A stretch of 31,427 nt of DNA. Origin: JASHVB01 sp049522565. Lineage in GTDB: Bacteria; Pseudomonadota; Alphaproteobacteria; Acetobacterales; Acetobacteraceae. Below are positions 10,525 through 17,786 of the stretch, one piece after another. Location of the stretch: NCBI GenBank assembly GCA_049522565.1, contig JBEKNT010000019.1:1-31427 (forward strand), in the 5' to 3' direction. The stretch's first letter is position 1, and each line of letters starts with the position of its first letter. The notes under the pieces were generated by a model, which saw nothing but the letters and a program-made list of their open reading frames with translations, searched no databases and had not been told where the DNA came from. Position numbers and translations under genes: made by a program.

Positions 10525-11394
10525 CTACGGCGTTTCAGACCTTTGGCTGGCTCTGATAGCGCCCTGGAAAATATTGTACCGGATCGAAGGGTCACTATAA
10601 TTGCTTGGCGTTGCACGCAGCTCGGCGTTTATTGTGGCGGCGTCCAACGTAAGAATACTGCTGCCTGGAGACGTGTACTGCCGACCGTCCTTGTCAAGTC
10701 TTACGATCAACAGGCCTTTCTCGAAAAGACTTAGAAAAATTATGCTACCATCAGGCAAAGGCACGAGGTTCAGGCAGCAGCCGATTTCCTCGAACTCGAC
10801 CTTGATGGAGCGCGTCTCCGCCGACGGGCCATCGAAACATACGGGGTACCGCTTGACTTCGGGATGATCGATGCGACGAGCGACATAGAACGTCCGGATG
10901 ATGCGGTGACCCGATGAATCGGATAGAACGAAGAAATGGTCGAAAATGCTGTTACACATTGGCACTCCGGGTGATGTTTCGGCCCCAAGATGCCGATCTC
11001 CATACATTGGAAACGGATGGAGCGGAGAATTCCAATCGTCCGCGTGACCCTTGCGAAATTGGACATATTCTCGTGTATCAAGGTGCAGTCCGCGCCCCGT
11101 TAGCGGATCCCAGAGTACGTTGTCCGTTGGATCCGCATTGGAACTCAACATCAGAAAGGTCCGACCATCTATCTTGTAGGCGTTCTCGTAGTACCTGTAT
11201 TTCGTCAGGCGCCACTCCCACTGATCACCAGTCAACTCCGGAGACCAGTTCACGACCGTCTGGCTTTCAATGCTCGCGGCTTGCCCTTGCTCACCAGCAG
11301 CTTCGGTGCCGCTGCATGTCACTGCCAGATATAGTAGAATCCAAAGCAGATTCAGCAAATGGCCCCCCTTCCGATAATCGCTTTTACCGCGCAT
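10525..11394 (-). CDS. Secreted hypothetical protein of unknown family, lower GC than neighbours
   Basis: From the ATG at 11394 the protein has about 289 residues and begins with a signal peptide (hydrophobic LLNLLWILLYLAVTCSG, likely cut near EAA). The mature part contains SPELTGDQWEWRLTKYRYYE, DGRTFLMLSSNADPTDNVLW, a run with FDHFFVLSDSSGHRII, and VPLPDGSIIFLSLFEKGLLI. The alternating hydrophobic strands suggest an all-beta, possibly propeller-like fold, but I cannot name a family. The frame is open to an ATG at 11454. The later start is preferred because it places the signal peptide near the N-terminus. Composition is markedly more AT-rich than mfd or recG. It sits exactly where a FitB toxin gene would be expected, which points to an acquired gene. 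Confidence 0.7.
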   Translation of the reverse strand: MRGKSDYRKGGHLLNLLWILLYLAVTCSGTEAAGEQGQAASIESQTVVNWSPELTGDQWEWRLTKYRYYENAYKIDGRTFLMLSSNADPTDNVLWDPLTGRGLHLDTREYVQFRKGHADDWNSPLHPFPMYGDRHLGAETSPGVPMCNSIFDHFFVLSDSSGHRIIRTFYVARRIDHPEVKRYPVCFDGPSAETRSIKVEFEEIGCCLNLVPLPDGSIIFLSLFEKGLLIVRLDKDGRQYTSPGSSILTLDAATINAELRATPSNYSDPSIRYNIFQGAIRASQRSETP

Positions 11395-11453
11395 TCGCCA
11401 AGGACCACGACAACCGACAGCATCCCGCACCGCAGACAACCGTCGTCGCAGCA

Positions 11454-11480
11454 TAGAACGTTGTTACCAAGCACGATCAC
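11454..11480 (-). pseudogene. Probable fossil start of a FitB/VapC PIN-domain toxin
   Basis: A GTG at 11480 overlaps the antitoxin stop (GTGA). The first nine codons read VIVLGNNVL, against the PIN-toxin consensus MIVLDTNVL. The catalytic Asp is Gly, and similarity ends at once, replaced by the secreted-orphan region. The match is short, but position, coupling and spacing are exactly those of fitB after fitA. Confidence 0.45.
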
Positions 11481-11743
11481 GTTTCGGAAGCCAACCCGGG
11501 TCCCGCACGATCGGGCGGATCGCGTAGCGTCTCCCGCTCGATCTCCGTCAGATCAAAACCGCCGAGCGGCTCGAACAAGGCACGGATGGCACCAACCCAA
11601 TCGGAGAACCCCGCGTAGGAGCAGCGAGGCGTGCACGCAGGATGCGGCGCTTCCTCTTCCACCGAGACGCCGTGCGCGACGGCGTCTCGCTTGAGCCCTG
11701 CATGAAGGCTGTGCTCGACGTTGCGAATGACCAGGGTCGGCAG
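11477..11743 (-). pseudogene. Degenerate FitA-like antitoxin (ribbon-helix-helix)
   Basis: A Shine-Dalgarno AAGGAG (minus strand, 11751-11756) precedes the phrase LPTLVIRNVEHSLHAGLKRD, then AVAHGVSVEEEA, which matches the N-terminal strand-helix-helix of FitA/VapB antitoxins. The expected ATG is a CTG. After EEEA the family consensus RRILRA-LAAPTRG is found only in the adjacent frame (RRILRARLAAPTRGSPIG), and it then returns to the first frame as WVGAIRALFEPLGGFDLTEI, ending RDPPDRAGPGLASET. So two small indels, near 11648 and 11597, swap about 18 residues out of frame while leaving the frame open for 88 codons. The DNA-binding strand may survive; toxin binding probably does not. Its toxin partner is essentially gone. 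Confidence 0.68.
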
Positions 11744-11897
11744 GATCGGTCTCCTTCCAGGCAGGATGCCAGTATGTCAAGCAAACGGCGGCACCGTTGG
11801 CAACGGAACAACCCGCACCGCAGGACCCTCCGCTGGTTTGACCCGCGCCGCTCCGGCGAAGCACAACGTACCTCACCCCCTGCCCCACCCCCGCACC
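11744..11897. other. Divergent region between the antitoxin remnant and recG
   Basis: This 154-bp stretch should contain the recG promoter and the original fitAB promoter/operator. No strong promoter elements are visible. recG itself lacks an obvious ribosome-binding site. Confidence 0.4.
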
Positions 11898-13970
11898 ATG
11901 CCCCCCGATTCCCTCGCCCCGCTATTCGCGCCGCTGACCGCACTGAAGGGCGTCATCCCTCCGGTCGCGGCACTGCTCGCCAAGGCCGCCGGCGGCGAGC
12001 GGGTGATCGACCTGCTGTTCCACCTTCCGGAATCCTACGTGGACCGCCGCCCGCGCCCGACCATCGCCCAGGCCCAGCCAGGCACCGTCGCCACGCTGGA
12101 AATCGAGGTGGTGCGGCACGACCCCCCCGCCACGCCCCGCCAGCCCTGGCGCGTCGTGGTGAAGGACGCCACCGGCGTCGCCGAACTGGTGTTCTTCGCC
12201 GCCAACCCGAAAGCCGCCGAAGACCGCGCCGAGCGCATGCCGCCCGGTGCGAAGCTGCTGGTCTCCGGCAAACTGGAAGCGTTCAACGGCCGGCTCACCA
12301 TGCCGCATCCGGACCACGTCCTGCCCGCCGCCCAGGCCGACCGGTTGCCGCCGATCGAGCCGGTCTGGCGCCTCACCGCCGGCCTGTGGCCGCGCCAGGT
12401 CGGCAACGCCATGCGCGAGGCCCTGCTGCGCCTGCCCAGCTTGCCCGAATGGCACGACCCCGCCCTGTTACGCCGCGAAAAATGGCCCCCCTTCGCCGAC
12501 GCCCTGCGCGCCGTGCAGGCCCCCGGCGAACCGCCCGACGACCGCCTGCGCCGCCGCCTCGCCTACGACGAGTTCCTCGCCGGCCAGGTGGCGCTGGGCG
12601 TCGTGCGCGGCCGGGTGCGCGCCCGCCCGGGTCGCGCCCTGCACGGCGACGGCTCGCTCCGCGCCAAAGCGCTGCAGCGGTTCGGCTTCGCCCCGACCCG
12701 CTCGCAGGTCAAGGCACTGGCGGAGATCGACGCCGACCTGGGCGCCACGCGGCGCATGCTGCGGCTGCTGCAAGGCGATGTCGGCTCCGGCAAGACCCTG
12801 GTGGCGCTGTTGACCATGCTGCGCGCGGTGGAGGCCGGCGCCCAGGCCGCGCTGATGGCGCCCACCGAGGTGCTCGCCCGCCAGCACCTCCGCACCCTCT
12901 CGCACCTCACCCCGGTCCCCGTCGCCCTGCTCACCGGCGGGATCAAGGGACGCGCCCGGGCCAAGCTGCTGCGCGAACTGGCGGATGGCTCGGTCCAGAT
13001 GGTGGTCGGCACGCATGCGCTGTTCCAGGACACCGTGGCGTATCGCGACCTCGCGGTGGCGGTGATCGACGAGCAACACCGCTTCGGCGTGGACCAGCGG
13101 CTATTGCTCGGCGGCAAGGGCGAGCGCACCGACGTGCTGGTGATGACCGCCACGCCGATCCCGCGCACGCTGCTGCTGACCCAGTGGGGCGAGATGGACG
13201 TATCCCGCCTGACCGAAAAGCCCAGCGGGCGGCTGCCGATCCGCACCACGCTGCACTCGCTGGGCACCATGCCGGACGTGCTGGATGCGATCACGCGCAA
13301 GCTCGACGAGGGCGCGCAGGTCTATTGGGTCTGTCCTCTGGTGGCGGAGAGCGAGGAACGCGACGTCGCGGCCGCGGAGGAACGTTACGCGCAGTTGGCG
13401 GCGCGGTTCGGCGATCGCGTCGGCCTGGCGCACGGCCAGCAGACCAGCGAGGTGCGCGAAACGGCGCTGGCGGATTTCGCCGCCGGCCGCGTGCGGCTGC
13501 TGGTGGCGACCACGGTGGTCGAGGTGGGCGTCGATGTGCCACAGGCTTCGGTGATGGTGATCGAACACGCGGAACGGTTCGGCCTGGCGCAATTGCACCA
13601 GTTGCGCGGCCGGGTCGGCCGCGGCGCCGAAGCCAGCTACTGCCTGCTGCTGCACGAGGACTGGGTGAACGAGACCGCCCGCCGCCGGCTGACTCTGCTG
13701 CGCGACACCGAGGACGGCTTCGTCATCGCCGACGAGGACTTTCGCCTCCGCGGCGGCGGCGATCTGCTCGGCACGCGGCAGGCCGGCGCACCGGGCTTCC
13801 GGCTGGCCGATCCGGTCGACCATGAGGGGCTGCTGCACATGGCGGACCGCGACGCGACGCTGCTGCTGCAAAAAGACCCGAAGCTGGAAAGCGAGCGCGG
13901 CCGCGCGGTGCGCGTGCTGCTGCGGTTGTTCGAGCGGACCGTGGCGATGCGCACGCTGCTGGCGGGGTGA
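11898..13970 (+). CDS. recG: ATP-dependent DNA helicase RecG
   Basis: The 690-residue protein is the branched-DNA helicase that regresses stalled replication forks and processes Holliday junctions. The N-terminal wedge (OB-fold) domain follows LLFHLPESYVDRRPRP. The superfamily 2 core has Walker A QGDVGSGKTLVAL (K299), motif II DEQH at 391-394 in IDEQHRFGVDQR, TATPIPRTLLLTQWGEMDVS, TTVVEVGVDVPQA and the motif VI region LHQLRGRVGRGAEASYCLLL. Length is normal for RecG (about 690). The open frame extends upstream to 11721, but the start MPPDSLAPLFAPLTALKGV was chosen since RecG proteins begin just before the LxGVG-like segment. The start lacks a Shine-Dalgarno sequence. A strong terminator and a nested inverted repeat follow the stop. 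Confidence 0.96.
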   Translation: MPPDSLAPLFAPLTALKGVIPPVAALLAKAAGGERVIDLLFHLPESYVDRRPRPTIAQAQPGTVATLEIEVVRHDPPATPRQPWRVVVKDATGVAELVFFAANPKAAEDRAERMPPGAKLLVSGKLEAFNGRLTMPHPDHVLPAAQADRLPPIEPVWRLTAGLWPRQVGNAMREALLRLPSLPEWHDPALLRREKWPPFADALRAVQAPGEPPDDRLRRRLAYDEFLAGQVALGVVRGRVRARPGRALHGDGSLRAKALQRFGFAPTRSQVKALAEIDADLGATRRMLRLLQGDVGSGKTLVALLTMLRAVEAGAQAALMAPTEVLARQHLRTLSHLTPVPVALLTGGIKGRARAKLLRELADGSVQMVVGTHALFQDTVAYRDLAVAVIDEQHRFGVDQRLLLGGKGERTDVLVMTATPIPRTLLLTQWGEMDVSRLTEKPSGRLPIRTTLHSLGTMPDVLDAITRKLDEGAQVYWVCPLVAESEERDVAAAEERYAQLAARFGDRVGLAHGQQTSEVRETALADFAAGRVRLLVATTVVEVGVDVPQASVMVIEHAERFGLAQLHQLRGRVGRGAEASYCLLLHEDWVNETARRRLTLLRDTEDGFVIADEDFRLRGGGDLLGTRQAGAPGFRLADPVDHEGLLHMADRDATLLLQKDPKLESERGRAVRVLLRLFERTVAMRTLLAG

Positions 13971-13974
13971 GCCC

Positions 13975-14078
13975 CATAGGCGTCAGGATAAGCGCTCGAC
14001 GGAGCAAAAGTTCACTCCCCCTCCCCTTGAGGGAGGGGGAGTTTTCTTCTCCGCGTCCCGGTTAAGTTGACGCCTATG
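13975..14078. repeat. Inverted repeat (11 bp arms) enclosing the recG terminator
   Basis: CATAGGCGTCA at 13975-13985 is repeated in perfect inverse as TGACGCCTATG at 14068-14078. The pair brackets the hairpin at 14014-14042, giving a nested structure of about 104 bp that looks like a small palindromic mobile repeat. Confidence 0.7.
14014..14050 (+). terminator. Rho-independent terminator after recG
   Basis: ACTCCCCCTCCC (14014-14025), loop CTTGA and GGGAGGGGGAGT (14031-14042) form a perfect 12-bp stem followed by TTTTCTTCT. It lies about 44 bases after the recG stop. The same core with variations recurs at 31301-31404, so this is also a dispersed repeat. Confidence 0.8.
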
Positions 14079-14346
14079 AGGGTGAGCCCCCCGTGCAAGC
14101 GGGAATCCAGCAGGATCGTTCCGATTTCCCGTGTCGTTCGTTGCGTGCCTGTCCGGTTGTCGTGGCGGTCGGCGGGATCGCTCCCACCGGCCGCCCCCCT
14201 TGTGTCATGGCCGGCCCACGGGTTGGTCATGACACAAGGGGGCGGCCGGAGCCTGTCCTTGGGTCGCTCCGTCACGGTCGGAACCCGCGCCGGCGACAGG
14301 CCATGGCGGGAGATCGGCGCGACCGACAGGATCGCTCCAGGCGTAC
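14079..14346. other. Region upstream of the efflux operon
   Basis: This stretch belongs to a 424-bp gap (13971-14394) between recG and the TetR gene. It contains the long hairpin at 14187-14249 and several GGATCG(C/T)TCC-like words (near 14109, 14174, 14264 and 14329). Short frames on both strands show no recognisable protein. It may hold regulatory sequences for the efflux operon. Confidence 0.45.
14187..14249 (+). repeat. Long hairpin, 22 paired bases plus a wobble-paired inner stem
   Basis: The left arm (14187-14209, CCGG.. to ..TCATG) and the right arm (14228-14249, CATGACAC.. to ..CCGG) pair with a single bulged C. The 18-base interior can continue pairing to a CACG loop using three G-U pairs, for about 29 pairs in total. 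The wobble pairs exist only in a plus-strand RNA; a minus-strand RNA would have A-C mismatches at those places. No T-run follows, so it is not a standard terminator. Confidence 0.75.
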
Positions 14347-14383
14347 TATATCGATCGATTGACATTAAATATCGTTTGATATA
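14347..14383. promoter_or_regulatory. Candidate TetR operator and promoter
   Basis: A 37-bp AT-rich imperfect palindrome has outer arms TATATC and GATATA and inner CGAT/ATCG matches (11 of 15 arm positions). It ends 11 bases before the TetR start codon. It contains TTGACA at 14359-14364, a consensus -35 hexamer, with TATAGG at 14380-14385 as a weak -10 at 15-bp spacing. Autorepression of the whole efflux operon by the regulator is the natural reading. Confidence 0.5.
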
Positions 14384-14394
14384 GGCGAGCCGGC

Positions 14395-15105
14395 ATGCCC
14401 CAGCCGGCCACCGCATCCGCCGCCACGCGTGCCCGCCCGGGACCCCGGCAGCGCGGCGAGGATACCCGTCTGCGCATCCTGCGCACCGCGCTCCAGGTGT
14501 TCGCCACCGAGGGCTACGAGGGCGCCAGCACCCGCACCCTGGCGCATCACGCCAAGGTGAACCTTCCGGCACTACAATATTATTTCGGCAACAAGGAAGG
14601 CCTGTATCGCGCAGTCATCGATCACATCAGCGAGACCGTGGAAGGTCGCATCGCCCCAGTAACAGCGCAGATCCAGGCGGTGCTGGGCGGGGGGGAGGTA
14701 TCGCGGCGACAATTGGTCGATCTGCTGTGCCGCTTGCTCGATGCCTTCGTGGCCCTGGTGACCGACCAGACCAGCCCGGACTGGGAATCCCGGGCGCTGT
14801 TCTTCGCCCGCGCCGAGATCGAGCCGCAGCCCGCGCTGGACACCCTGCATCAACGGGTGACACGGCAGATCGTCGAGCCCTGCGCCGTGTTGATCGGGCA
14901 CCTGACCGATCAACCACCCGACGCCGAACCAACGCTGCTGCGGACGGTCGCGCTGATCGGACAGGTGTCGGTGTTCTGCAACCGCAAGGCGCACCAGGCG
15001 CTCGGGTGGGAACACCTCGACGACGCCCGCGTTCACGCCATTCAAGCTCTGGTACGCGAGCATACCAGGGCCATCTTCCGCGTCGTCAAAGGTGCCAAAC
15101 GGTGA
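14395..15105 (+). CDS. TetR-family transcriptional repressor of the efflux operon
   Basis: The 236-residue protein has an N-terminal TetR DNA-binding domain at about 24-74: TRLRILRTALQVFATEGYEG, then ASTRTLAHHAKVNLPALQYY and FGNKEGLYRAVI. The remaining helices form a ligand-binding and dimerisation domain. The C-terminal part resembles the CerR-type TetR regulators (FFARAEIEPQPALDTLHQRV). The gene is the first of a four-gene unit: its stop overlaps the GTG of the outer-membrane factor (GTGA at 15102-15105). Co-transcription with the pump and the palindrome before its start suggest a substrate-responsive autorepressor. The short basic N-terminal extension before residue 20 is typical of the family. 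The inducing compound is unknown. Confidence 0.92.
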   Translation: MPQPATASAATRARPGPRQRGEDTRLRILRTALQVFATEGYEGASTRTLAHHAKVNLPALQYYFGNKEGLYRAVIDHISETVEGRIAPVTAQIQAVLGGGEVSRRQLVDLLCRLLDAFVALVTDQTSPDWESRALFFARAEIEPQPALDTLHQRVTRQIVEPCAVLIGHLTDQPPDAEPTLLRTVALIGQVSVFCNRKAHQALGWEHLDDARVHAIQALVREHTRAIFRVVKGAKR

Positions 15106-16628
15106 CGTCGATCCCCCTGGCCACGGGCCGCATCGCGCTGCCCGTCCTGCTGCTGCTGTCGGGCTGCGAGGTCGGTCCCGATTTCCACCGCCCCGCCGCA
15201 CCGGACCAGGCCGGCTACACAAAAGAGCAGTTGCAGACTGCGACTTCGGCCACCGCAGTAGCCGGCGGCGAGGCGCAACGCTTCGTGCCAGGCGGCGACC
15301 TGTCCGGTGCCTGGTGGACCCTGTTCCGCTCGCGCCCGCTCAACGACATGATCGACCAGGCGTTGCGGGCGAACCCCGACGTGCAGGTTGCGCAGGCGGC
15401 GCTGCGCCAGGCGAATGAGAACGTCTATGCCGGGCAGGGTGGGTTGTTTCCCACACTCGGTGCCAACGCACAGGTCGAACGCGAGCGGCTCTCCGGCGCC
15501 GAGTTCGGCGAGCCCAAGCTGAATGAGACATTCACCCTGACCACCGCCGGGTTGAACGTCTCCTATGCACCCGATGTGTTCGGCGGCGTCCGCCGCCAGG
15601 TGGAATCGCTGGCAGCGCAGGCGGATTACCAGCGCTTCCAGCTTGAGGCGACCTATCTCACGCTGACCTCGAATCTCGTCGTCGCCGCGGTGCAGGAGGC
15701 GTCGCTGCGCGGCCAGATCGCGGCCACGCGCGACATCATCCGGCTGGAAACCGACCAGCTCAACCTGGTGCAGCGCCAGTTCGCGCTCGGTGCCGCGGCG
15801 CGATCGGACGTGCTGACGCAGCAGGCCACGCTGAGCGCAACCCAGGCCACGCTGCCGGCGCTGGAAAAGCAGTTGGCGCAGACCCGCAACCAGCTCACCG
15901 CATTGCTCGGCCGCTTGCCCAACCAGGAGCCGGCGGATCGTTTCGACCTCGCCAACCTGCATCTGCCGACCGAATTGCCGCTGAGCCTGCCCTCGCAACT
16001 GGTGGAACAACGGCCGGACGTTCGCGCCGCCGAGGCGACGCTGCACGCCGCCAGCGCCAATGTCGGCGTTGCCATCGCCAACCAGTTGCCGCAGTTCAGC
16101 ATCACCGGTCAGTACGGCACCACGGCGCTGGGCTTCACCAACCTGTTCACGCCCGCCACGGCGGTGTGGAGCATCGCCGCCGGCGTCACCCAGACCTTGT
16201 TCGACGGTGGCGCGCTGCTGCACAAGAAACGCGCCGCCGTCGCGGCGTTCGACCAGGCGGCGGCGCAGTACCGCAGCACGGTCGTCAAGGCGTTCCAGAA
16301 CGTCGCCGATGCGCTGCGGGCACTACAGGCGGATGCCGCGGCGTTGCGCGCGCAGGCCGAAGCCGAGCAAACCGCGGGCGCCAGCCTCGGCCTGGCGCGC
16401 GACCAGTTCCGGCTCGGCGCCATCACCTATCTGACGCTGGACAACGCCGAACGCAGCTATCAGCAGGCGCATATCAACCTGGTGCAGGCACAGGCCAGCC
16501 GCTACGCGGACACCGCTGCCTTGTTCCAGGCGCTGGGCGGCGGCTGGTGGCATCGCAATGACGTGGCCCCCGACAGCAACGGTCAACCTGACCGGATCGG
16601 GATTTCGCTCTCGGCCCCGCAGCACTGA
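15102..16628 (+). CDS. Outer-membrane efflux factor, NodT/OprM-type lipoprotein
   Basis: The 508-residue product is the outer-membrane channel of a tripartite pump. The lipoprotein leader ends in LLLLSGC with the lipidated Cys at 22, followed by the hallmark EVGPDFHRPAAP. Two OEP repeats follow: the first with WWTLFRSRPLNDMIDQALRA, NPDVQVAQAALRQANENVYA and APDVFGGVRRQVE; the second with LVEQRPDVRAAEATLHAASA, NVGVAIANQLPQFSITGQYG and TLFDGGALLHKKRAA. The GTG start overlaps the TetR stop and begins immediately before the signal peptide, so it is preferred over longer upstream readings. Having the channel gene ahead of the adaptor and pump genes is less common than the adaptor-pump-channel order. 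Confidence 0.94.
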   Translation: MTSIPLATGRIALPVLLLLSGCEVGPDFHRPAAPDQAGYTKEQLQTATSATAVAGGEAQRFVPGGDLSGAWWTLFRSRPLNDMIDQALRANPDVQVAQAALRQANENVYAGQGGLFPTLGANAQVERERLSGAEFGEPKLNETFTLTTAGLNVSYAPDVFGGVRRQVESLAAQADYQRFQLEATYLTLTSNLVVAAVQEASLRGQIAATRDIIRLETDQLNLVQRQFALGAAARSDVLTQQATLSATQATLPALEKQLAQTRNQLTALLGRLPNQEPADRFDLANLHLPTELPLSLPSQLVEQRPDVRAAEATLHAASANVGVAIANQLPQFSITGQYGTTALGFTNLFTPATAVWSIAAGVTQTLFDGGALLHKKRAAVAAFDQAAAQYRSTVVKAFQNVADALRALQADAAALRAQAEAEQTAGASLGLARDQFRLGAITYLTLDNAERSYQQAHINLVQAQASRYADTAALFQALGGGWWHRNDVAPDSNGQPDRIGISLSAPQH

Positions 16629-16642
16629 CGGAGGCGATCGTC

Positions 16643-17773
16643 ATGACCAAACGCATGATCATCATGCTGATCGCGGTCGCCGTCGTGCTCGGCGGCGTGT
16701 TCGGGTTCCAGGTGTTCAAGGCAAACATCATCAAGAAGGTGATGGCGTCGCTGGCCAATCCGCCGCAGACCGTATCCACGGTCACCGCGGGGTACCAGCA
16801 GTGGCAGCCGGAGGTATCCGCGGTCGGCACGTTGCGCGCGGTGAACGGCGCCGAGTTGTCGTTGCAGCTTGCCGGCATCGTCAGCGAGATCGACTTCAAA
16901 TCCGGCGACGACGTGCCGGAGGGGCAGGTGCTGCTGCGGCTGCGCAGCGACGACGACGTCGCCAAGCTGCAAGCGCTGCAAGCAACCGCCGCGTTGGCGC
17001 AGGTCAATTATGATCGCGACCACAAGCAGTTCCTGGTGCAGGCGGTCAGCCGGGCGACGCTGGACAGCGACGCCGCCACATTGAAGAACGACCAGGCGCA
17101 GGTCGCCGAACAGCAGGCGGTGGTGGACCAGAAGATCCTGCGCGCGCCATTCGCCGGACATCTGGGGATTCGCGCGGTCGATCTTGGGCAGTTCCTGGCA
17201 GCCGGCACGCAGGTCGTCACGTTGCAGGCGCTCGATCCGCTCTATGTCGATTTCTATCTGCCGCAGCAGGCGCTGGCCAACGTCAAGGTGGATCAGACCG
17301 TCGTCGTGCATGTCGATACCTGGCCCGGAGTGAATTTCCCCGGCCAGGTCAGCGCGATCAATCCCCAGGTGGATCCCACCTCGCGCAACGTGCAGATCCG
17401 CGCGACGTTGCGCAATCCCGACCATCGCCTGCTGCCCGGCATGTTTGCCACGCTCGATATCAGCACCGGGGCGCAGCGGCGCGAAATCACCCTGCCGCAG
17501 ACCGCTATCGCGTACAATCCTTATGGCAACACCGTCTATGTGGTGCTCGACAAGGGCAAGGACGCGCAGGGCAAGCCGCAACTGATCGCCCAGCAGACCT
17601 TCGTGACAACCGGCGACACGCGCGGCGACCAGGTTGCCATCCTGAAGGGCATCAAGGAGGGCGACGTCATCGTCTCGGCGGGCCAGGTCAAGCTGCACAA
17701 CGACGCGCCGGTGGTGGTGAACAACACCGTGCAGCCGCTGGACGATCCGCGCCCGAATCCGGCCGGGCAATAG
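16643..17773 (+). CDS. RND efflux membrane-fusion protein (periplasmic adaptor)
   Basis: The 376-residue protein links the inner-membrane pump to the outer-membrane channel. A single N-terminal anchor (MIIMLIAVAVVLGGVFGFQV) has no lipobox Cys, so it stays as an uncleaved helix or signal sequence. The lipoyl half-motifs flank an alpha-hairpin: VSAVGTLRAVNGAELSLQLA and GIVSEIDFKSGDDVPEGQVL before it, ILRAPFAGHLGIRAVDLGQF after it. The beta-barrel region contains PLYVDFYLPQQALANVKVDQ, and the membrane-proximal part ITLPQTAIAYNPYGNTVYVV. GGAG lies before the ATG. It sits 14 bases after the channel gene and 13 bases before the pump gene, clearly one operon. Confidence 0.95.
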   Translation: MTKRMIIMLIAVAVVLGGVFGFQVFKANIIKKVMASLANPPQTVSTVTAGYQQWQPEVSAVGTLRAVNGAELSLQLAGIVSEIDFKSGDDVPEGQVLLRLRSDDDVAKLQALQATAALAQVNYDRDHKQFLVQAVSRATLDSDAATLKNDQAQVAEQQAVVDQKILRAPFAGHLGIRAVDLGQFLAAGTQVVTLQALDPLYVDFYLPQQALANVKVDQTVVVHVDTWPGVNFPGQVSAINPQVDPTSRNVQIRATLRNPDHRLLPGMFATLDISTGAQRREITLPQTAIAYNPYGNTVYVVLDKGKDAQGKPQLIAQQTFVTTGDTRGDQVAILKGIKEGDVIVSAGQVKLHNDAPVVVNNTVQPLDDPRPNPAGQ

Positions 17774-17786
17774 CGGGGCAGACGCC

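Noticed and set aside
11642..13825. 727-codon plus-strand frame overlapping recG
   Set aside because: Arg/Pro/Ala-rich second frame of recG; all helicase motifs are in the other frame.
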